A DNA stretch of 64,000 nucleotides. It comes from Selaginella moellendorffii (lineage: Eukaryota; Streptophyta; Lycopodiopsida; Selaginellales; Selaginellaceae). Positions within the stretch are counted from its first letter, which is position 1; every line of letters starts with the position of its first letter. Below, in pieces: positions 1-9,860 of the stretch. Below the pieces are notes generated by a model that saw only the letters and a program-made list of their open reading frames with translations, was not told where the DNA came from and did not search any database. Where the stretch lies: positions 372,001-436,000 of the forward strand of contig NW_003314315.1 of NCBI RefSeq assembly GCF_000143415.4, written 5' to 3'. Made by a program: the position numbers and the translations under genes.

Positions 1-1
1 G

Positions 2-1366
2 GTGGAGCTTGCGGTGGCTTTCGCTAGCAAGCACAACCTTCTCCTTGTGGTAAAGAACACTGGTCACGACTACCTTGGAAGAAGCACTGCGAGGGGATCG
101 CTCAGCATTTGGATGCATCACTTGCGGGAGCTGCGCTTTCACGGTGATCTTGGCTGTGATCAAGCAGAGCATTGCGACGATCGAGGGCTGGATCCAGCGG
201 CGTATGTGACGATTGGAGCTGGAGTGACTTGGAACCAGCTCTACGAGGCCGCGCTGGAGCACAGGCACGATATTGTGGGAGCTTCGTGCCCGTGGGTTGG
301 AGCTGCCGGTGGATTCGCACAAGGTGGCGGGCACAGCTTGCTCTCTCCAGTCTTTGGCCTCGCGGCGGACAATGTTGTGGAGCTCCAAGTTGTGACGGCT
401 GATGGGAAGCGAAAGGTGGCGAGCGAGTGGCAAAACGAGGATCTCTTCTGGGCGCTCAGAGGTGGCGGCGGAGGTACGTTTGGAGTCGTGGTTTCACTCA
501 CTTACAGAACGTATCCGGCTCTCGAGAACGCAATCTTTGCGAGCGTGAATGTGACTGCCAAAGATCGCCCCAGTTTTGAGACGCTTCTCGAGGAGTTTGC
601 ACGGATGAATCCGGAGCTTTGGTCTGATGGCTGGTCTGGTTTCTTCAATGTCGGCAACTTTTCACTCTCCTTGAGATACGTGCTTCCAAACAAGACCCTG
701 GCATTCGCTTGCTCCAGCTTGAATTTTCTCCTCGGCCTCCAGCACAACCGGATTCAAACCCACTATTCTCTCAAATCCTACGCATCCTTCTATGAGCTCA
801 TTCAGCAAGCACTGTGCGGAAGCGATCCAAGCTGTCCCAACGTTGGCGGGCCGGCAGGGAATCCAGTTCTTCCAGCTTCACGTCTTATCCCAACTCAAGC
901 TCTAAACTCTTTCCCAACCAAAGTCTCTAGAGCACTCGCGAAGATAGCTCTCGACTTCCAAGTTCCAATCGTGGGTGCCCTCGTCGCTGGTGGCCAAGTC
1001 TCTGTGCCTCGCGACAGCGCCGTGAATCCCGCCTGGAGAGATTCGCTGTGGCTCGTCATTGTTTCGGTGAGCGCCCCAAGATCACAGAGAAAAGAGGCAG
1101 CGACGCTGGTCTCGAGGGCCAACAAGGTGTTGATCGATATCACACCCGGATCTGGGAGCTACATGAACGAGGCCGACTACAACGAGCCACACTTCCAGAG
1201 ATCGTTCTTTGGAAGTCACTACAAGCGGCTCTACGAGATCAAGCAGCGCGTGGATCCGGGAGGGCTCTTTGTGTGCCATCACTGCGTAGGGAGCGAGGAC
1301 TGGACCCAGGATCTTAGATGCAAAACTCAGTCAAACAAGTCAATCAATGTCAACAAGATTGACTAA
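2..1366 (+). CDS. Berberine-bridge-like FAD-linked oxidase, 5' end outside window
   Basis: The frame is open from the window edge for 454 codons, so the start and any signal peptide lie upstream. It encodes a PCMH-type FAD-binding domain followed by a BBE C-terminal domain. Visible signatures are VKNTGHDYLGRS, where the histidine is the usual flavin-attachment residue of the family, GASCPWVGAAGG, whose cysteine is a candidate second flavin link, GGGHSLLSPVFGL, and the C-terminal YMNEADYNEPHFQ block before the stop. Such enzymes oxidise alcohols or alkaloid-like substrates using FAD and oxygen, usually after secretion. The substrate here cannot be read. The VKNTGHDY wording is closer to fungal isoamyl-alcohol-oxidase-type proteins than to RSGGHDYEG of ordinary plant BBE enzymes. 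No intron is visible. An inverted, broken copy lies at 2163-3521. Confidence 0.88.
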   Translation: MELAVAFASKHNLLLVVKNTGHDYLGRSTARGSLSIWMHHLRELRFHGDLGCDQAEHCDDRGLDPAAYVTIGAGVTWNQLYEAALEHRHDIVGASCPWVGAAGGFAQGGGHSLLSPVFGLAADNVVELQVVTADGKRKVASEWQNEDLFWALRGGGGGTFGVVVSLTYRTYPALENAIFASVNVTAKDRPSFETLLEEFARMNPELWSDGWSGFFNVGNFSLSLRYVLPNKTLAFACSSLNFLLGLQHNRIQTHYSLKSYASFYELIQQALCGSDPSCPNVGGPAGNPVLPASRLIPTQALNSFPTKVSRALAKIALDFQVPIVGALVAGGQVSVPRDSAVNPAWRDSLWLVIVSVSAPRSQRKEAATLVSRANKVLIDITPGSGSYMNEADYNEPHFQRSFFGSHYKRLYEIKQRVDPGGLFVCHHCVGSEDWTQDLRCKTQSNKSINVNKID

Positions 1367-1389
1367 AAGTGACGTAATGCAACCATGAT

Positions 1390-1460
1390 GCGCAGCTGGT
1401 GTAGTGGTATCATAGTACCCTCCCACGGTACTGACCGGGGTTCGATTCCCCGGCTGCGCA
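1390..1460 (+). tRNA. tRNA-Gly (anticodon CCC)
   Basis: The 71-nt sequence folds as a full cloverleaf. The acceptor stem pairs GCGCAGC with GCTGCGC and is followed by discriminator A. The anticodon stem GTACC/GGTAC encloses loop CTCCCAC, giving anticodon CCC. The T arm is CCGGGGTTCGATTCCCCGG. There is no intron, and a TTTT run at 1462-1465 can end Pol III transcription. Identical copies lie at 36832-36902 (+) and 41105-41175 (-). A long open frame starting at 1385 runs through this tRNA and is not its product. Confidence 0.95.
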
Positions 1461-1471
1461 ATTTTAATAAA

Positions 1472-1526
1472 CACGTGGCTTTTGCCACGTGGATAAGTTT
1501 TTTTTTTTTGGACATGTCGCCACGTG
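1472..1526. promoter_or_regulatory. Three G-boxes, two forming a perfect hairpin
   Basis: CACGTGGC (1472-1479), a TTTT spacer and GCCACGTG (1484-1491) form a perfect 8-bp inverted repeat made of two G-boxes. A third CACGTG is at 1521-1526. They lie between the tRNA and the start of the basic-protein gene at 1559, so they are candidate bZIP/bHLH sites in its promoter or 5' leader. Confidence 0.45.
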
Positions 1527-1558
1527 TTTTACTTCCAAAGAATGTAGGGTTCTTGAGG

Positions 1559-2017
1559 ATGAGGGCGCTGCTTTCCCTGGTGCGCCCAGCCTGTGGTTTC
1601 GTTTCTCGAGCGATCTCTCCCTCTCGATCACGCTATGCCACTCATCAGATCTTCACTGCATCGGCCAGAAACCAGCCATGGGGATTCCGTGGATTCACAT
1701 CGTCGAGGGTTCTGGGCACGGTGTACGAGGACGTGAGGAGGGAGCTACGGTGGAAGAAGCGCAAGAAGCTCATCAGATTGGGGCTCAAGAAGAGGAAGAG
1801 GAAGAAGAAGCGCAGGGGGAAGGGGATCTGGGCGGAGCCTTGCAAGGCGGAGCAAGAGCGGCAGAAGGATCACTCGCGCTGCATCATCGCGCCCTACGCC
1901 GACGCGCAGATGTGGCCCAGGATGAGCTGCGAGCGCGACCGCCGGCACGTCCTCAAGGCCTTGAACACTACGCTTGTCCACTTCGGCCAGCTCAATAGCA
2001 CCATGAGAAGGGAGTAG
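1559..2017 (+). CDS. Small, very basic protein, possibly organelle-targeted, unknown function
   Basis: The open frame reads upstream through the tRNA gene, so the true start must be internal. ATG at 1559 gives 152 residues beginning MRALLSLVRPACGFVSR, an arginine-rich, acid-free N-terminus of mitochondrial type. ATG at 1514 is an alternative. The middle holds a strongly cationic stretch rich in KKRKK blocks, followed by a conserved-looking region with IAPY, MWPRMSCERDRRH and LVHFGQLNSTMRRE. I do not recognise the family. The basic core would suit an organellar ribosomal or RNA-binding protein, which is inference only. The frame is intronless. Confidence 0.5.
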   Translation: MRALLSLVRPACGFVSRAISPSRSRYATHQIFTASARNQPWGFRGFTSSRVLGTVYEDVRRELRWKKRKKLIRLGLKKRKRKKKRRGKGIWAEPCKAEQERQKDHSRCIIAPYADAQMWPRMSCERDRRHVLKALNTTLVHFGQLNSTMRRE

Positions 2018-2075
2018 TCGATTGGTAGAGCTAGAGATGGAATGCCAGAGCTTAGATATCGCGGGAGTGGATACC

Positions 2076-2156
2076 ATGCTGGAGAGGCATTTTCTCTCGT
2101 GGAGTTTGCTCCTGGCAGCATTTGCCCAGAATGGGCATTTGGAGGAGGCAAACTAG
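2076..2156 (+). pseudogene. PPR gene fragment
   Basis: A 26-codon frame reads MLERHFLSWSLLLAAFAQNG and then HLEEAN before a stop. This is one PLS-class PPR repeat, similar to the N-terminal repeat LPERHLICWSLLLAAYAKRG of the intact PPR gene at 39582-41042. No further repeats follow, so it is a scrap and not a gene. Confidence 0.7.
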
Positions 2157-2162
2157 TCAACC

Positions 2163-3521
2163 ATGCTGACCATTGTTGACTTGTTTGACTGGATTTTTGC
2201 ACCTAAGATCTTGGGTCCTCCCTACGCAGTGATACTGCTTGATCTCATAGAGCCGCTTGTAGTGGCTTCCATAAAACGATCTCTGGAAGTGTGGCTCGTT
2301 GTAGTCGGCCTCGTTCATGTAGCTCCCAGATCCAGGCGTGATATCGATCAACAAGCATTGTTGCCTCTCTCCTTTGTGATCTCGGAGCATTCACGAAGGC
2401 AATGACGAGCAACAGGGAATCTCTCAAGGCGGGATTAACTGCGTTGTTGCGAAGCACCGAGACTTGGCCGCCAGCGATGACGCAGCCCAGGATTGGAACC
2501 TGGAAGTCGAGAGGTATCGTCAGGAGTGCTCGAGAAGCTTTGGCTGGGAAAGAGTTCAAAGTTGGGACGAGACGTGAAGCTGGAAGAACTGGATATCACA
2601 GTTTGGATTGATGATTTTGTAGAAGGATGTATAGGATTGGAAAGATTAGTGTGTCTGAATCTGGCTGTGCTGGAAGCCGAGGAGAGAACTCAAGCTGGAG
2701 CGAGCCTTGTTTGGAAGTACGTATCTCAAGGGGGGAGAAGTTTCTGATATCGAAAAAACCAGACCAGCCATGAGGTGAAAGCTCCGAATGCACCCGCGCA
2801 AACTCCTCGACGAGCGTCTCAAAGCTTGGGCGATCTTCGGCAGTCAAGTCACGCTTGAAAAGATTGTGTTCTCGAAACTGTAAGTGAGTGAAACCACGAC
2901 TCTCCGCCGCCACCTCTGAGAGCCCAAAAGAGATCCTCGTTCTGGCACTTGTTCGCCACCTTTCGCTTCCCATCAGCCGTCACGACTTGGAGCTCCACAA
3001 CATTGTCGGAAACGCTGGAGCGAGCAAGCGCCCACAATCTCGCGCCTGTGCTCCATCGCCGCCTCGTAGAGCGGTTCCAAGTCCGATCGCCACATGCGCC
3101 GCTGGATCTCGCCCTCGATCACAGCCAAGACCACCGTGAGAGCGCACCTCTTGCAAGTGATGCATCCAAATGCTGAGCGCTCCCCTCGCAGTGCTCCTTC
3201 CACTGTAGTCGTGGCCAGTGTTCTTCACGGTGCCAGCGAAAGCCTCCACCTGGGAGACTTGACTAACATTGACCGCGTAGACCGGCACTGACCCTTGCTC
3301 GCGAGCCGGGATCGCGCCAATTTCTCGGTGACGAGCTCGCAGAGACGATGGTTGTAGTGGGGATCGTGATGAGGCGGCCTGGCCTTGAAGATCTTCCAGT
3401 CGCGATCGTGGGGCCAGCAATTTGGATTGCTGTGGCAGCGGCAGCTAGAGATCCCGGGCTTGTCATGTCGAAGCGAGGCACTGGAAATCGCCAAGAGCAA
3501 TGCTAGTAAGAGTTGAGCCAT
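2163..3521 (-). pseudogene. Broken inverted copy of the berberine-bridge-like oxidase
   Basis: Read on the minus strand, an ATG at 3521 starts a signal-peptide-like segment (MAQLLLALLLAISSAS). Pieces matching the gene at 2-1366 then follow in changing frames: VKNTGHDYSGRSTARGALSI near 3230, [16 protein letters not shown] near 3000, AEDRPSFETLVEEFAR near 2820, and SYMNEADYNEPHFQRSFYGS near 2300. At least four frameshifts and several small deletions separate them, including loss of part of the segment before VKNTGHDY. The arrangement is tail-to-tail with the left copy, so the two form an inverted repeat. It shows what the missing N-terminus of the left copy probably looks like: a secreted protein. 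Confidence 0.88.
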
Positions 3522-3659
3522 TGCTGGTCTACCTAGATTGTGTATTTTATTTCGCGGGAGTGATTAAGATCGTTCTCCGACCACATGGGTTGTCTTTGGA
3601 ATCTTTACAGATTGACAGCCAAGGAAGCAAGAAAACGAATTCATGGATCTATACATTTT

Positions 3660-3717
3660 GCGAGCTCGACTGTTGTTGTCAGCATTTGCCCAGAATGGGC
3701 ATTTGGGGGAGGCATAG
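3660..3717 (+). pseudogene. PPR gene fragment
   Basis: The frame LLLSAFAQNGHLGEA followed by a stop matches the same PPR repeat seen at 2076-2156. The two scraps bracket the dead oxidase copy, so a PPR sequence was probably split or copied together with it. Confidence 0.6.
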
Positions 3718-3746
3718 ATTTTGCTGCGAGAGATCATCGATGATCA

Positions 3747-5441
3747 TCAAGCCAGTGCGTAAGCTGCCGCATCATCATTCACCACAGCCAAATTCTCAAA
3801 GGCCATCTTTCCGAGAGCCACATTTTCCCACTTGTGACAAGCACCCAGCACGGTCTTCCACGCCACCGGAGTGACTCCATCGCAACTATGATCTACCATT
3901 GCTTTGGACACCGTCGCCACGGCGAGATCCATCTCGTTACTCCGTCCCAGGCCGTCAACCAGGCAATTGTAGTGCTGCGAGCTCGGCGAAACTCCAAACT
4001 TGGAGCTCATGATCTCCAAGAACTTCGAGCACAGTCTTACATCACCGGCGTGGCTGCAAGCCGAGAGGATGTGCACGAAAGTTATGGCGTTCGCTGCTAG
4101 CCCCTCGTCGATCATCCTGTGGAACAATCCCACCACCGTGCGAGCGTCACCTCTCCTGCTGAATCCCGCCATCAAAGAGTTCCAAGTTACCGGATCTCTC
4201 GTCTCCATGGCCGAGTCGAAGACGAGCTGGGCGTTTTGCAAGCTTCCACACTTGCCGTAGACGTCGACGAGGCTGTTTGCTACGACGGTGTTGGCCTCGA
4301 AGCCGGACCTCGCGACGTGAGCATGGAGAAGCTTGCAAACTTCCGTCGATGGAACGCAGGAGCCACAGGCCTTGAGAGCTGCGACGAGAGTGAAAACATC
4401 CGGCTCGACTTGCTGCTCGTGTTTCATCCTGGAGAAGAGCTCCAGTGCCATGCCGGGCTCACCGGTTTCTACACACCCGAGTATGATCGAGTTCCACGAG
4501 ACCACGTCGCGGCGAGAAGTCTCGAAAACCCGGCGAGCATCGTCCAGGCTTCCACACGCTGCGTACGAATCCACCAGGCCGTTGTGGAGGATGCCATCCG
4601 AGCTGAAAAACCCGGCCGTTGCTGCTCGAGAGTGAATCGCCATGACCACCTCCAGGCTCCTCACTTTGACGATCTTTCCAGCGGCGAGCTCGCCATCTTC
4701 TCTCGATGCCAGACCGACGCAAGCTTTGAGAGCAGCACTGAAAGTCCGGCCGTTTGGTTCACAGGCTTCTTCGATCCGAGAGAAAGCCACCAAAGCCGAT
4801 TCTTCCATCCGGTTCTCCGCGAAGCCGAGAATGATCGTGTTCCAGGACACCACGTCTCGGCATCGCATTCTCGAGAAGACCCTGTAAGCGTCGTCGATGC
4901 TTCCACACCTCGAGTACATGTCCACCAGCGCGTTTGCCACGAACAAGTCGGAGTCGAAGCTTTCCACTCGAGCTTGGCGGTGGAAAGCCATTCCTTTCTC
5001 CAAGCTCCTCAACTTCACCACCGAGTTTCTTCCTCCATCCTTGCTCCATCTCTCTTCTCTAGCCGCCAGACCAGCGCAGGCCTTGAGCAGCGCCACGAAA
5101 GTCCGAGCGTTTGGAGCACAGCCACCTGCGAGCATTCGATGGAAGAGCTCAAAGACTTGGATTTCTTGCTTGGAATCTACGTACCCGAGCATCAGGGCGG
5201 TCCAGGAGACGACGTTGGGAGCGCGAATTTTATCCAGGGCTCTGCGAGCATCCACCAGGCCTCCACACCTCGCGTAGGCGTGGACGATCTTGCTGGCAAT
5301 GTAGACGTTTGCGTCCATTCCACTCTGGATGGCGGCAAGGTGGGCTTCTCTCGCCATCCAAAGGCTTTTGGAGCTGATAGAGCCATCGAGCGCCGCGAGC
5401 AAGGCGCAAAATTTCGAGCTTGCGCTCGTTCTTCCCTCCAA
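3747..5441 (-). CDS. PLS-class PPR protein with truncated E motif
   Basis: One exon of 564 codons encodes about a dozen PPR repeats with the alternating P, L and S pattern typical of organelle RNA-editing factors (for example NVYIASKIVHAYARCGGLVDA and NVVSWTALMLGYV). Each repeat is expected to contact one base of a plastid or mitochondrial transcript. The protein ends inside the E motif at DDAAAYALA, where relatives continue with about 30 or more residues, and there is no E+ or DYW domain. It could act only with a partner carrying deaminase activity. The start ATG at 5441 is the first in frame. No clear targeting peptide is visible, so a short upstream exon is possible. Confidence 0.9.
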   Translation of the reverse strand: MEGRTSASSKFCALLAALDGSISSKSLWMAREAHLAAIQSGMDANVYIASKIVHAYARCGGLVDARRALDKIRAPNVVSWTALMLGYVDSKQEIQVFELFHRMLAGGCAPNARTFVALLKACAGLAAREERWSKDGGRNSVVKLRSLEKGMAFHRQARVESFDSDLFVANALVDMYSRCGSIDDAYRVFSRMRCRDVVSWNTIILGFAENRMEESALVAFSRIEEACEPNGRTFSAALKACVGLASREDGELAAGKIVKVRSLEVVMAIHSRAATAGFFSSDGILHNGLVDSYAACGSLDDARRVFETSRRDVVSWNSIILGCVETGEPGMALELFSRMKHEQQVEPDVFTLVAALKACGSCVPSTEVCKLLHAHVARSGFEANTVVANSLVDVYGKCGSLQNAQLVFDSAMETRDPVTWNSLMAGFSRRGDARTVVGLFHRMIDEGLAANAITFVHILSACSHAGDVRLCSKFLEIMSSKFGVSPSSQHYNCLVDGLGRSNEMDLAVATVSKAMVDHSCDGVTPVAWKTVLGACHKWENVALGKMAFENLAVVNDDAAAYALA

Positions 5442-5653
5442 TCGCTGTGATTTCGTGTTGTTTGTAAGCTCCCCGCTGCTATGGCAAGAACAAGAAGGAA
5501 TTTCGCCCTTCCACAGAATGGAAATCGGTCAGTCGCGAGCTCCACAGTCTGAATTGAGAGGTTTACCTGCTGGATCGAGAAATGCGACATGGAGTCAAAA
5601 TGCCCAAGAACCCTAAAATATTGTTCTTCCCTTCATTAGGGTTTATCGGGATC

Positions 5654-7415
5654 ATGCGGGATGCGCCTTCCTTCCGCGTTTCCGCGATCTTCATTTCGGC
5701 CGTCGCCGTGCTGATTCGTCTTCTCACAGGCCTCCATTCCTATTCTGGTCAGTTTTCTCGCGAAGAAATCTCGCTTCTTGAATCGGATCTCTTCCAGGCG
5801 CTGGAAATCCTCCCAAGTATGGAGATTACGAAGCGCAGCGGCACTGGATGGAGCTAACGATCAACCTGCCCGTCTCGGACTGGTACCGCAACACTACTGA
5901 CAACGATCTTGGCTACTGGGGCCTGGATTATCCTCCTCTCACGGCCTACCAGAGCTACATACATGGAGTTTTCATGCGAAAGTTTGACGAGCAGTCGGTT
6001 GCTTTGCATTCTTCCAGAGGCTATGAATCTCTCCACAGGTATTTCATGATCTAGTTGCCTTTCTCCTTTTCATTTCTCTAACTTGCAAGTCTGGGCAGCA
6101 AGGTTCTCATGCGATGGACTGTGGTGTTATCGGACCTTGCTATTTTTTTCCCGGCAGCTATAGCTTTCGTTGCGGCTTATTATCGCCAGAGAAGTCATGA
6201 AGAGCGTGTCTGGGTTCTAGCGCTTATTCTGTTGCAACCGGCTCTGATATTGATCGATCACGGACACTTTCAGGTTCTCTTCTTCCTCACTCTTGTTTCT
6301 AAGTTTTCTGGCATTGCGTTCTTCCAGTATAACTGCCTGAGCCTGGGATTGGCGATTGGTGCCGCGGCAGCAGTCATCTCAAGGTGGGAGATAGTAGCGT
6401 GTGTTTTATTTTCATTGTCGCTTAATCACAAGCAGGTAAATCCGACTATAGCTCAACAAATTCTCATGAATGCGTACTTTTGCAGATGAGCATGTATTAC
6501 GCTCCCGCGTTCTTTTCGCATCTCCTGGGGATTTCTTTGAGAAAGAAGTACCCGGTGCTGAATGTTTTGAAGCTTGGAGCTGCCGTTTTATCGACTTTTG
6601 CTCTTTGCTGGTGGCCATTTTTGCATTCCAGAGAAGCAGTGTTACAGGTAATCAAACCATCGGTAATACCCGTGCTTTACATGTTTCTACACAGGTTCTG
6701 AGTCGCCTGGTTCCAATCCATCGGGGATTGTTTGAGGACTACGTGAGCAATTTTTGGTGTGTTTCTAACCTGCTCATAAAGTGGAAACAGCTGCTCCCAG
6801 ATCGAGTGCTTGTTCAGCTTGCGTTCGTGGCCACTTTGGCCTGTATACTGCCGTCTATGCTTCAGCAGATACTCAGGCCAAGCAGGAGAGGCTTCCTCCT
6901 GGCGATGTTCAATTGCTCGTTTGCCTTCTATTTCTTCTCTTACCAAGGTGACTATCTTCGATTGGTATTTTGTACCGCTGACTTGCTAAAGCTTTTGGTT
7001 GTCAGTGCACGAGAAATCTATTCTTCTTCCTGTAATTCCGGGAACGCTTCTCGCTTTAGATGAGCCACTCGTTTGGAGATGGCTGATACCAGGTGCACTC
7101 ATGTCCATGTTCCCTTTGCTCGTTCGAGATGGTCTCCTGCTCCCATATTTCGCGTTGCTGCTGCTCTTCTTCCTCGGTTTTGTTCCACTCAGGAGTTTCA
7201 ACCCAGTAGCAGCATCCTCACTGCTTGGTGGCTTCGTTCTTCATCTCACTTATCTGCTGCTGGATCCACCTGCGAGATACCCATACCTTTTTGAGGCTTT
7301 TATTGCAGCCTACACATTCGCATACTTCGCCGCGATCTTTCTGTACACAAACTACCGCCAGTGGTCCAGGAATCGAGTTTTATCGTCTACACAAAAACGG
7401 AAAAAAAAAGTATGA
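5654..7415 (+). CDS. ALG6: Dolichyl-P-Glc:Man9GlcNAc2-PP-dolichol alpha-1,3-glucosyltransferase
   Basis: This is the ER membrane enzyme that adds the first glucose to the lipid-linked N-glycan precursor. Exons: 5654-5747, 5798-6038, 6099-6273, 6328-6435, 6486-6647, 6695-6947 and 7006-7415. They join in phase to give 480 residues, close to the usual length of about 500. Diagnostic motifs are GDYEAQRHWMELT, DWYRNTTDNDLGYWGLDYPP and LTAYQSYIHG near residues 45-95, then SKVLMRWTVVLSDL, IDHGHFQYN, MSMYYAPAFF and GLFEDYVSNFWC. Many hydrophobic segments fit a GT-C fold, and the C-terminus is a KRKKK tail. In-frame ATGs at 5582 and 5600 are alternative starts. All introns are GT-AG and 47-60 nt long. 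Confidence 0.93.
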
Positions 7416-7824
7416 GTTGACACAGGTACGCTTTATCTAGAATTTCCTGCATGTACTGACATTAGTTTTGTAGTACTAACTGAAGATGAGCGCTTCTTAA
7501 GCCGTTGTTTCCTTCCGCGTCAATTTGGTAGGGACGCGTCTTAATAGCAGTTTCCTTTTCGTCTCCAATCCGGCATGAATAGGTCGGTTCTCTGTGGATC
7601 CTTTGTCCCTGCCCTTCTTTCTCAAGTTGCATCCTTGACTTTGTTTTAGAATAACAGCAAGCAAATGTCTGATCGTGTCGTCTGAGTTAGCTGTCCCCTT
7701 CTCGGTTCCGTCTTTCTCTTGAGACGGCGCTTTCTCTACGACTTTGCTCACAATGGTGTTCTTCATCCTCCATTGTTATTCTCCTCTTCGGTTCCTCTTC
7801 TGAATTGCATTCACTCCTATCAGC
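7416..7824. other. Intergenic, no gene seen
   Basis: This stretch holds the 3' flank of ALG6 and the 5' flank of the aspartic protease gene. A minus-strand frame of 89 codons (7497-7766) has low-complexity composition and no recognisable domain, so I leave it out. Confidence 0.5.
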
Positions 7825-9860
7825 ATGCAGGCCTTTTTAGTCCTCCTTTTCAATCTCGCTTTTGCGAGTTCCCTGGATTTTAGAATTATTCACAGATACT
7901 CGGATGAGGCAAGGGGGCTCTTGGGTCTAGGAGAAGAGCCAGCTCCTCCGGTGAGAGGCAGCTTAGATTACCACAGGCTGCTGCTCAAGCACGACCTGTC
8001 AAAGCACGGCCGAGAGCTGCTCACTGGCAACGACAGTCTAGCGCTACTGCAAGGCAATTATACTGAGGATCTGGGACCGAGGTTCGGAGGGTAAGGTAGA
8101 CGATCTCTTAAAGTTTTTCATTATCCAATCGAATTCGCTTCTCTTCTCACAAATCTGTTGCTTTCAGAATTCACTACACGTTTGTGGATATAGGCACTCC
8201 AAATGTTTCTTTTCTGGTGGCACTTGACACTGGGAGTGACTTGTTTTGGGTTCCCTGCGACTGTAAGCACTGCCAGTCCGTCTCTCCATCGGAGTTTCCC
8301 ACTTTGGTATGTGTTTCACTAGAAATTGTTCTTGAAGGTTTGACCGTGCCTTTCAGAAGAAGAGGCTTACATACTTCACAACAAACAGTTCGACGACCAA
8401 CAAGCTACTCACTTGTGGCGACAAGGCTTGCTCCAGCAGCTCGTGCACCGGCAACTCCTCAGTCTGTCCATACACGGTTAGATATCTTTCAGAGAACACT
8501 TCTACGTCAGGAAAACTAGTGGAGGATGTGATTCACCTTTTCAAGCCAGCGACAAGCTCTGCCATTACTGCCAGAATCATTTTTGGGTGAGGATGTTTTC
8601 CATTCTTCAGAGCTTTTCTTGACTATTTGCAGCAAACAGGTGTGGGGAGCAGCAAACGGGATTGTTTCTACGTGGTGGTGCTCCCAATGGACTCCTGGGA
8701 TTGGGGCCGGGAGACGTGTCGCTGCCAAGCATGCTCGCCAAAGACGGTCTCATAAACGACACATTTTCAATGTGCTTTGACACCGATGGATCGGGACGGA
8801 TTCTTTTCGGTGATCGGGGAGCTAAATCGCAGCAAACCACTTCCTTCATTCCAAACTCTGGCGTTAAGTAAGTGATAGTTGAGTTTTCGTTTTTGAGCCA
8901 GCTGCGATGAAACATTTTGCAGAAGTGCATACGATGTTGGTATTGAACAGTTTACTGTTGGCGGGCGAAACATCACTTTTAGAAGCTTCAATGCACTCTT
9001 TGATACCGGGACAACGTTGACGTACCTTCAGTCCGATGCCTACCAGCGTGTGACAGAAGCAGTAAGCCCAGTTTAAAACTTTGTTTTTGTGTGCCAAACA
9101 TTCTCCTGGTGACGCAGTTCGACAGCCAGATCAATCTCAGAAGAATAACAAACGTGGACTTGTCCCCTTATGAGTATTGCTACCGATTGAAGTTAGTCTT
9201 TGTTTGAGTTTAATCTTTCGAGCCGGTCTCACACAGACTTGTGTTTGTCATGCAGCGGCAACGAAGATACAGTAACAGACATTCCAGCACCATCATTGTC
9301 GCTAACATTTCAAGGAGGAGGGAATTTTTCTGTGGTAGATCCTCTGGTGTTGGTCATCGGCTCGGACGTAAGTTATCTCTCGGTGCTTTGTTTAAACGAA
9401 AACTCAAATCCATTCGTTGGCTTGCAGAGTAGAGTACTGGGATTTTGTTTAGCGGTTCTCGAGAGCAACTTTCCCATCATCGGCCGTAAGTGCTGCGTTT
9501 TCGCTAGAATCAAGCTGAGAAAACCTTTGTGTACTGCGCAGAGAACTTCATGGGAGGCTACAGATTCGCTTTCGATCGGGAGCGCTCGACGCTGGGATGG
9601 TCGCCCGCCAATTGTAAGTGTTCGCTCCATCTTCTCCAAGTTTAAGCTCTCGCTCGGCTTTGTCTCGTCCAGGCTATCATTTGGAAGACGGGGCATCGTT
9701 CGAGCACACTCCATCGCCGATCAATCAACCCGTCTCCCAGAATCGAAACGACAACAGTCCATTCCTCAAGCCTCCACAGCAGGAGGCGGCCGCGAGTTTT
9801 GGTATCACCCAAACTTCCAGCGTTTTCGTCGTTCTATTCTTCCTGTTCATCCTATTTTGA
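7825..9860 (+). CDS. A39-type (nepenthesin-like) aspartic protease, probably GPI-anchored
   Basis: Exons: 7825-8090, 8168-8306, 8357-8586, 8640-8867, 8923-9061, 9118-9191, 9256-9367, 9428-9485, 9542-9613 and 9673-9860, giving 501 residues. A signal peptide starts MQAFLVLLFNLAFASS. The two catalytic aspartates lie in LDTGSDLFWVPC (D109) and LFDTGTTLTYL (D315). The CPYTVRYLSENTSTSG flap region and the IIGQNFMGGYRFAFDRE block near the C-terminus are typical of plant A39 proteases. The last 17 residues are hydrophobic (VFVVLFFLFILF) after a polar linker, as in GPI-anchored members acting at the cell surface. All splice sites are GT-AG. Confidence 0.93.

Noticed and set aside
1385-1558. N-terminal extension of the basic protein reading WCSGIIVPSHGTDRG
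   Set aside because: It is the tRNA-Gly sequence translated. The same peptide starts the frame at 41180. Starts after the tRNA are used instead.
4119-5450. 443-codon plus-strand frame opposite a PPR gene
   Set aside because: The minus strand has clear PPR repeats. The plus-strand product has no domain and repetitive composition mirroring the repeats.
7497-7766. 89-codon minus-strand frame between ALG6 and the protease
   Set aside because: Low complexity, no domain, and it lies in flanking sequence.
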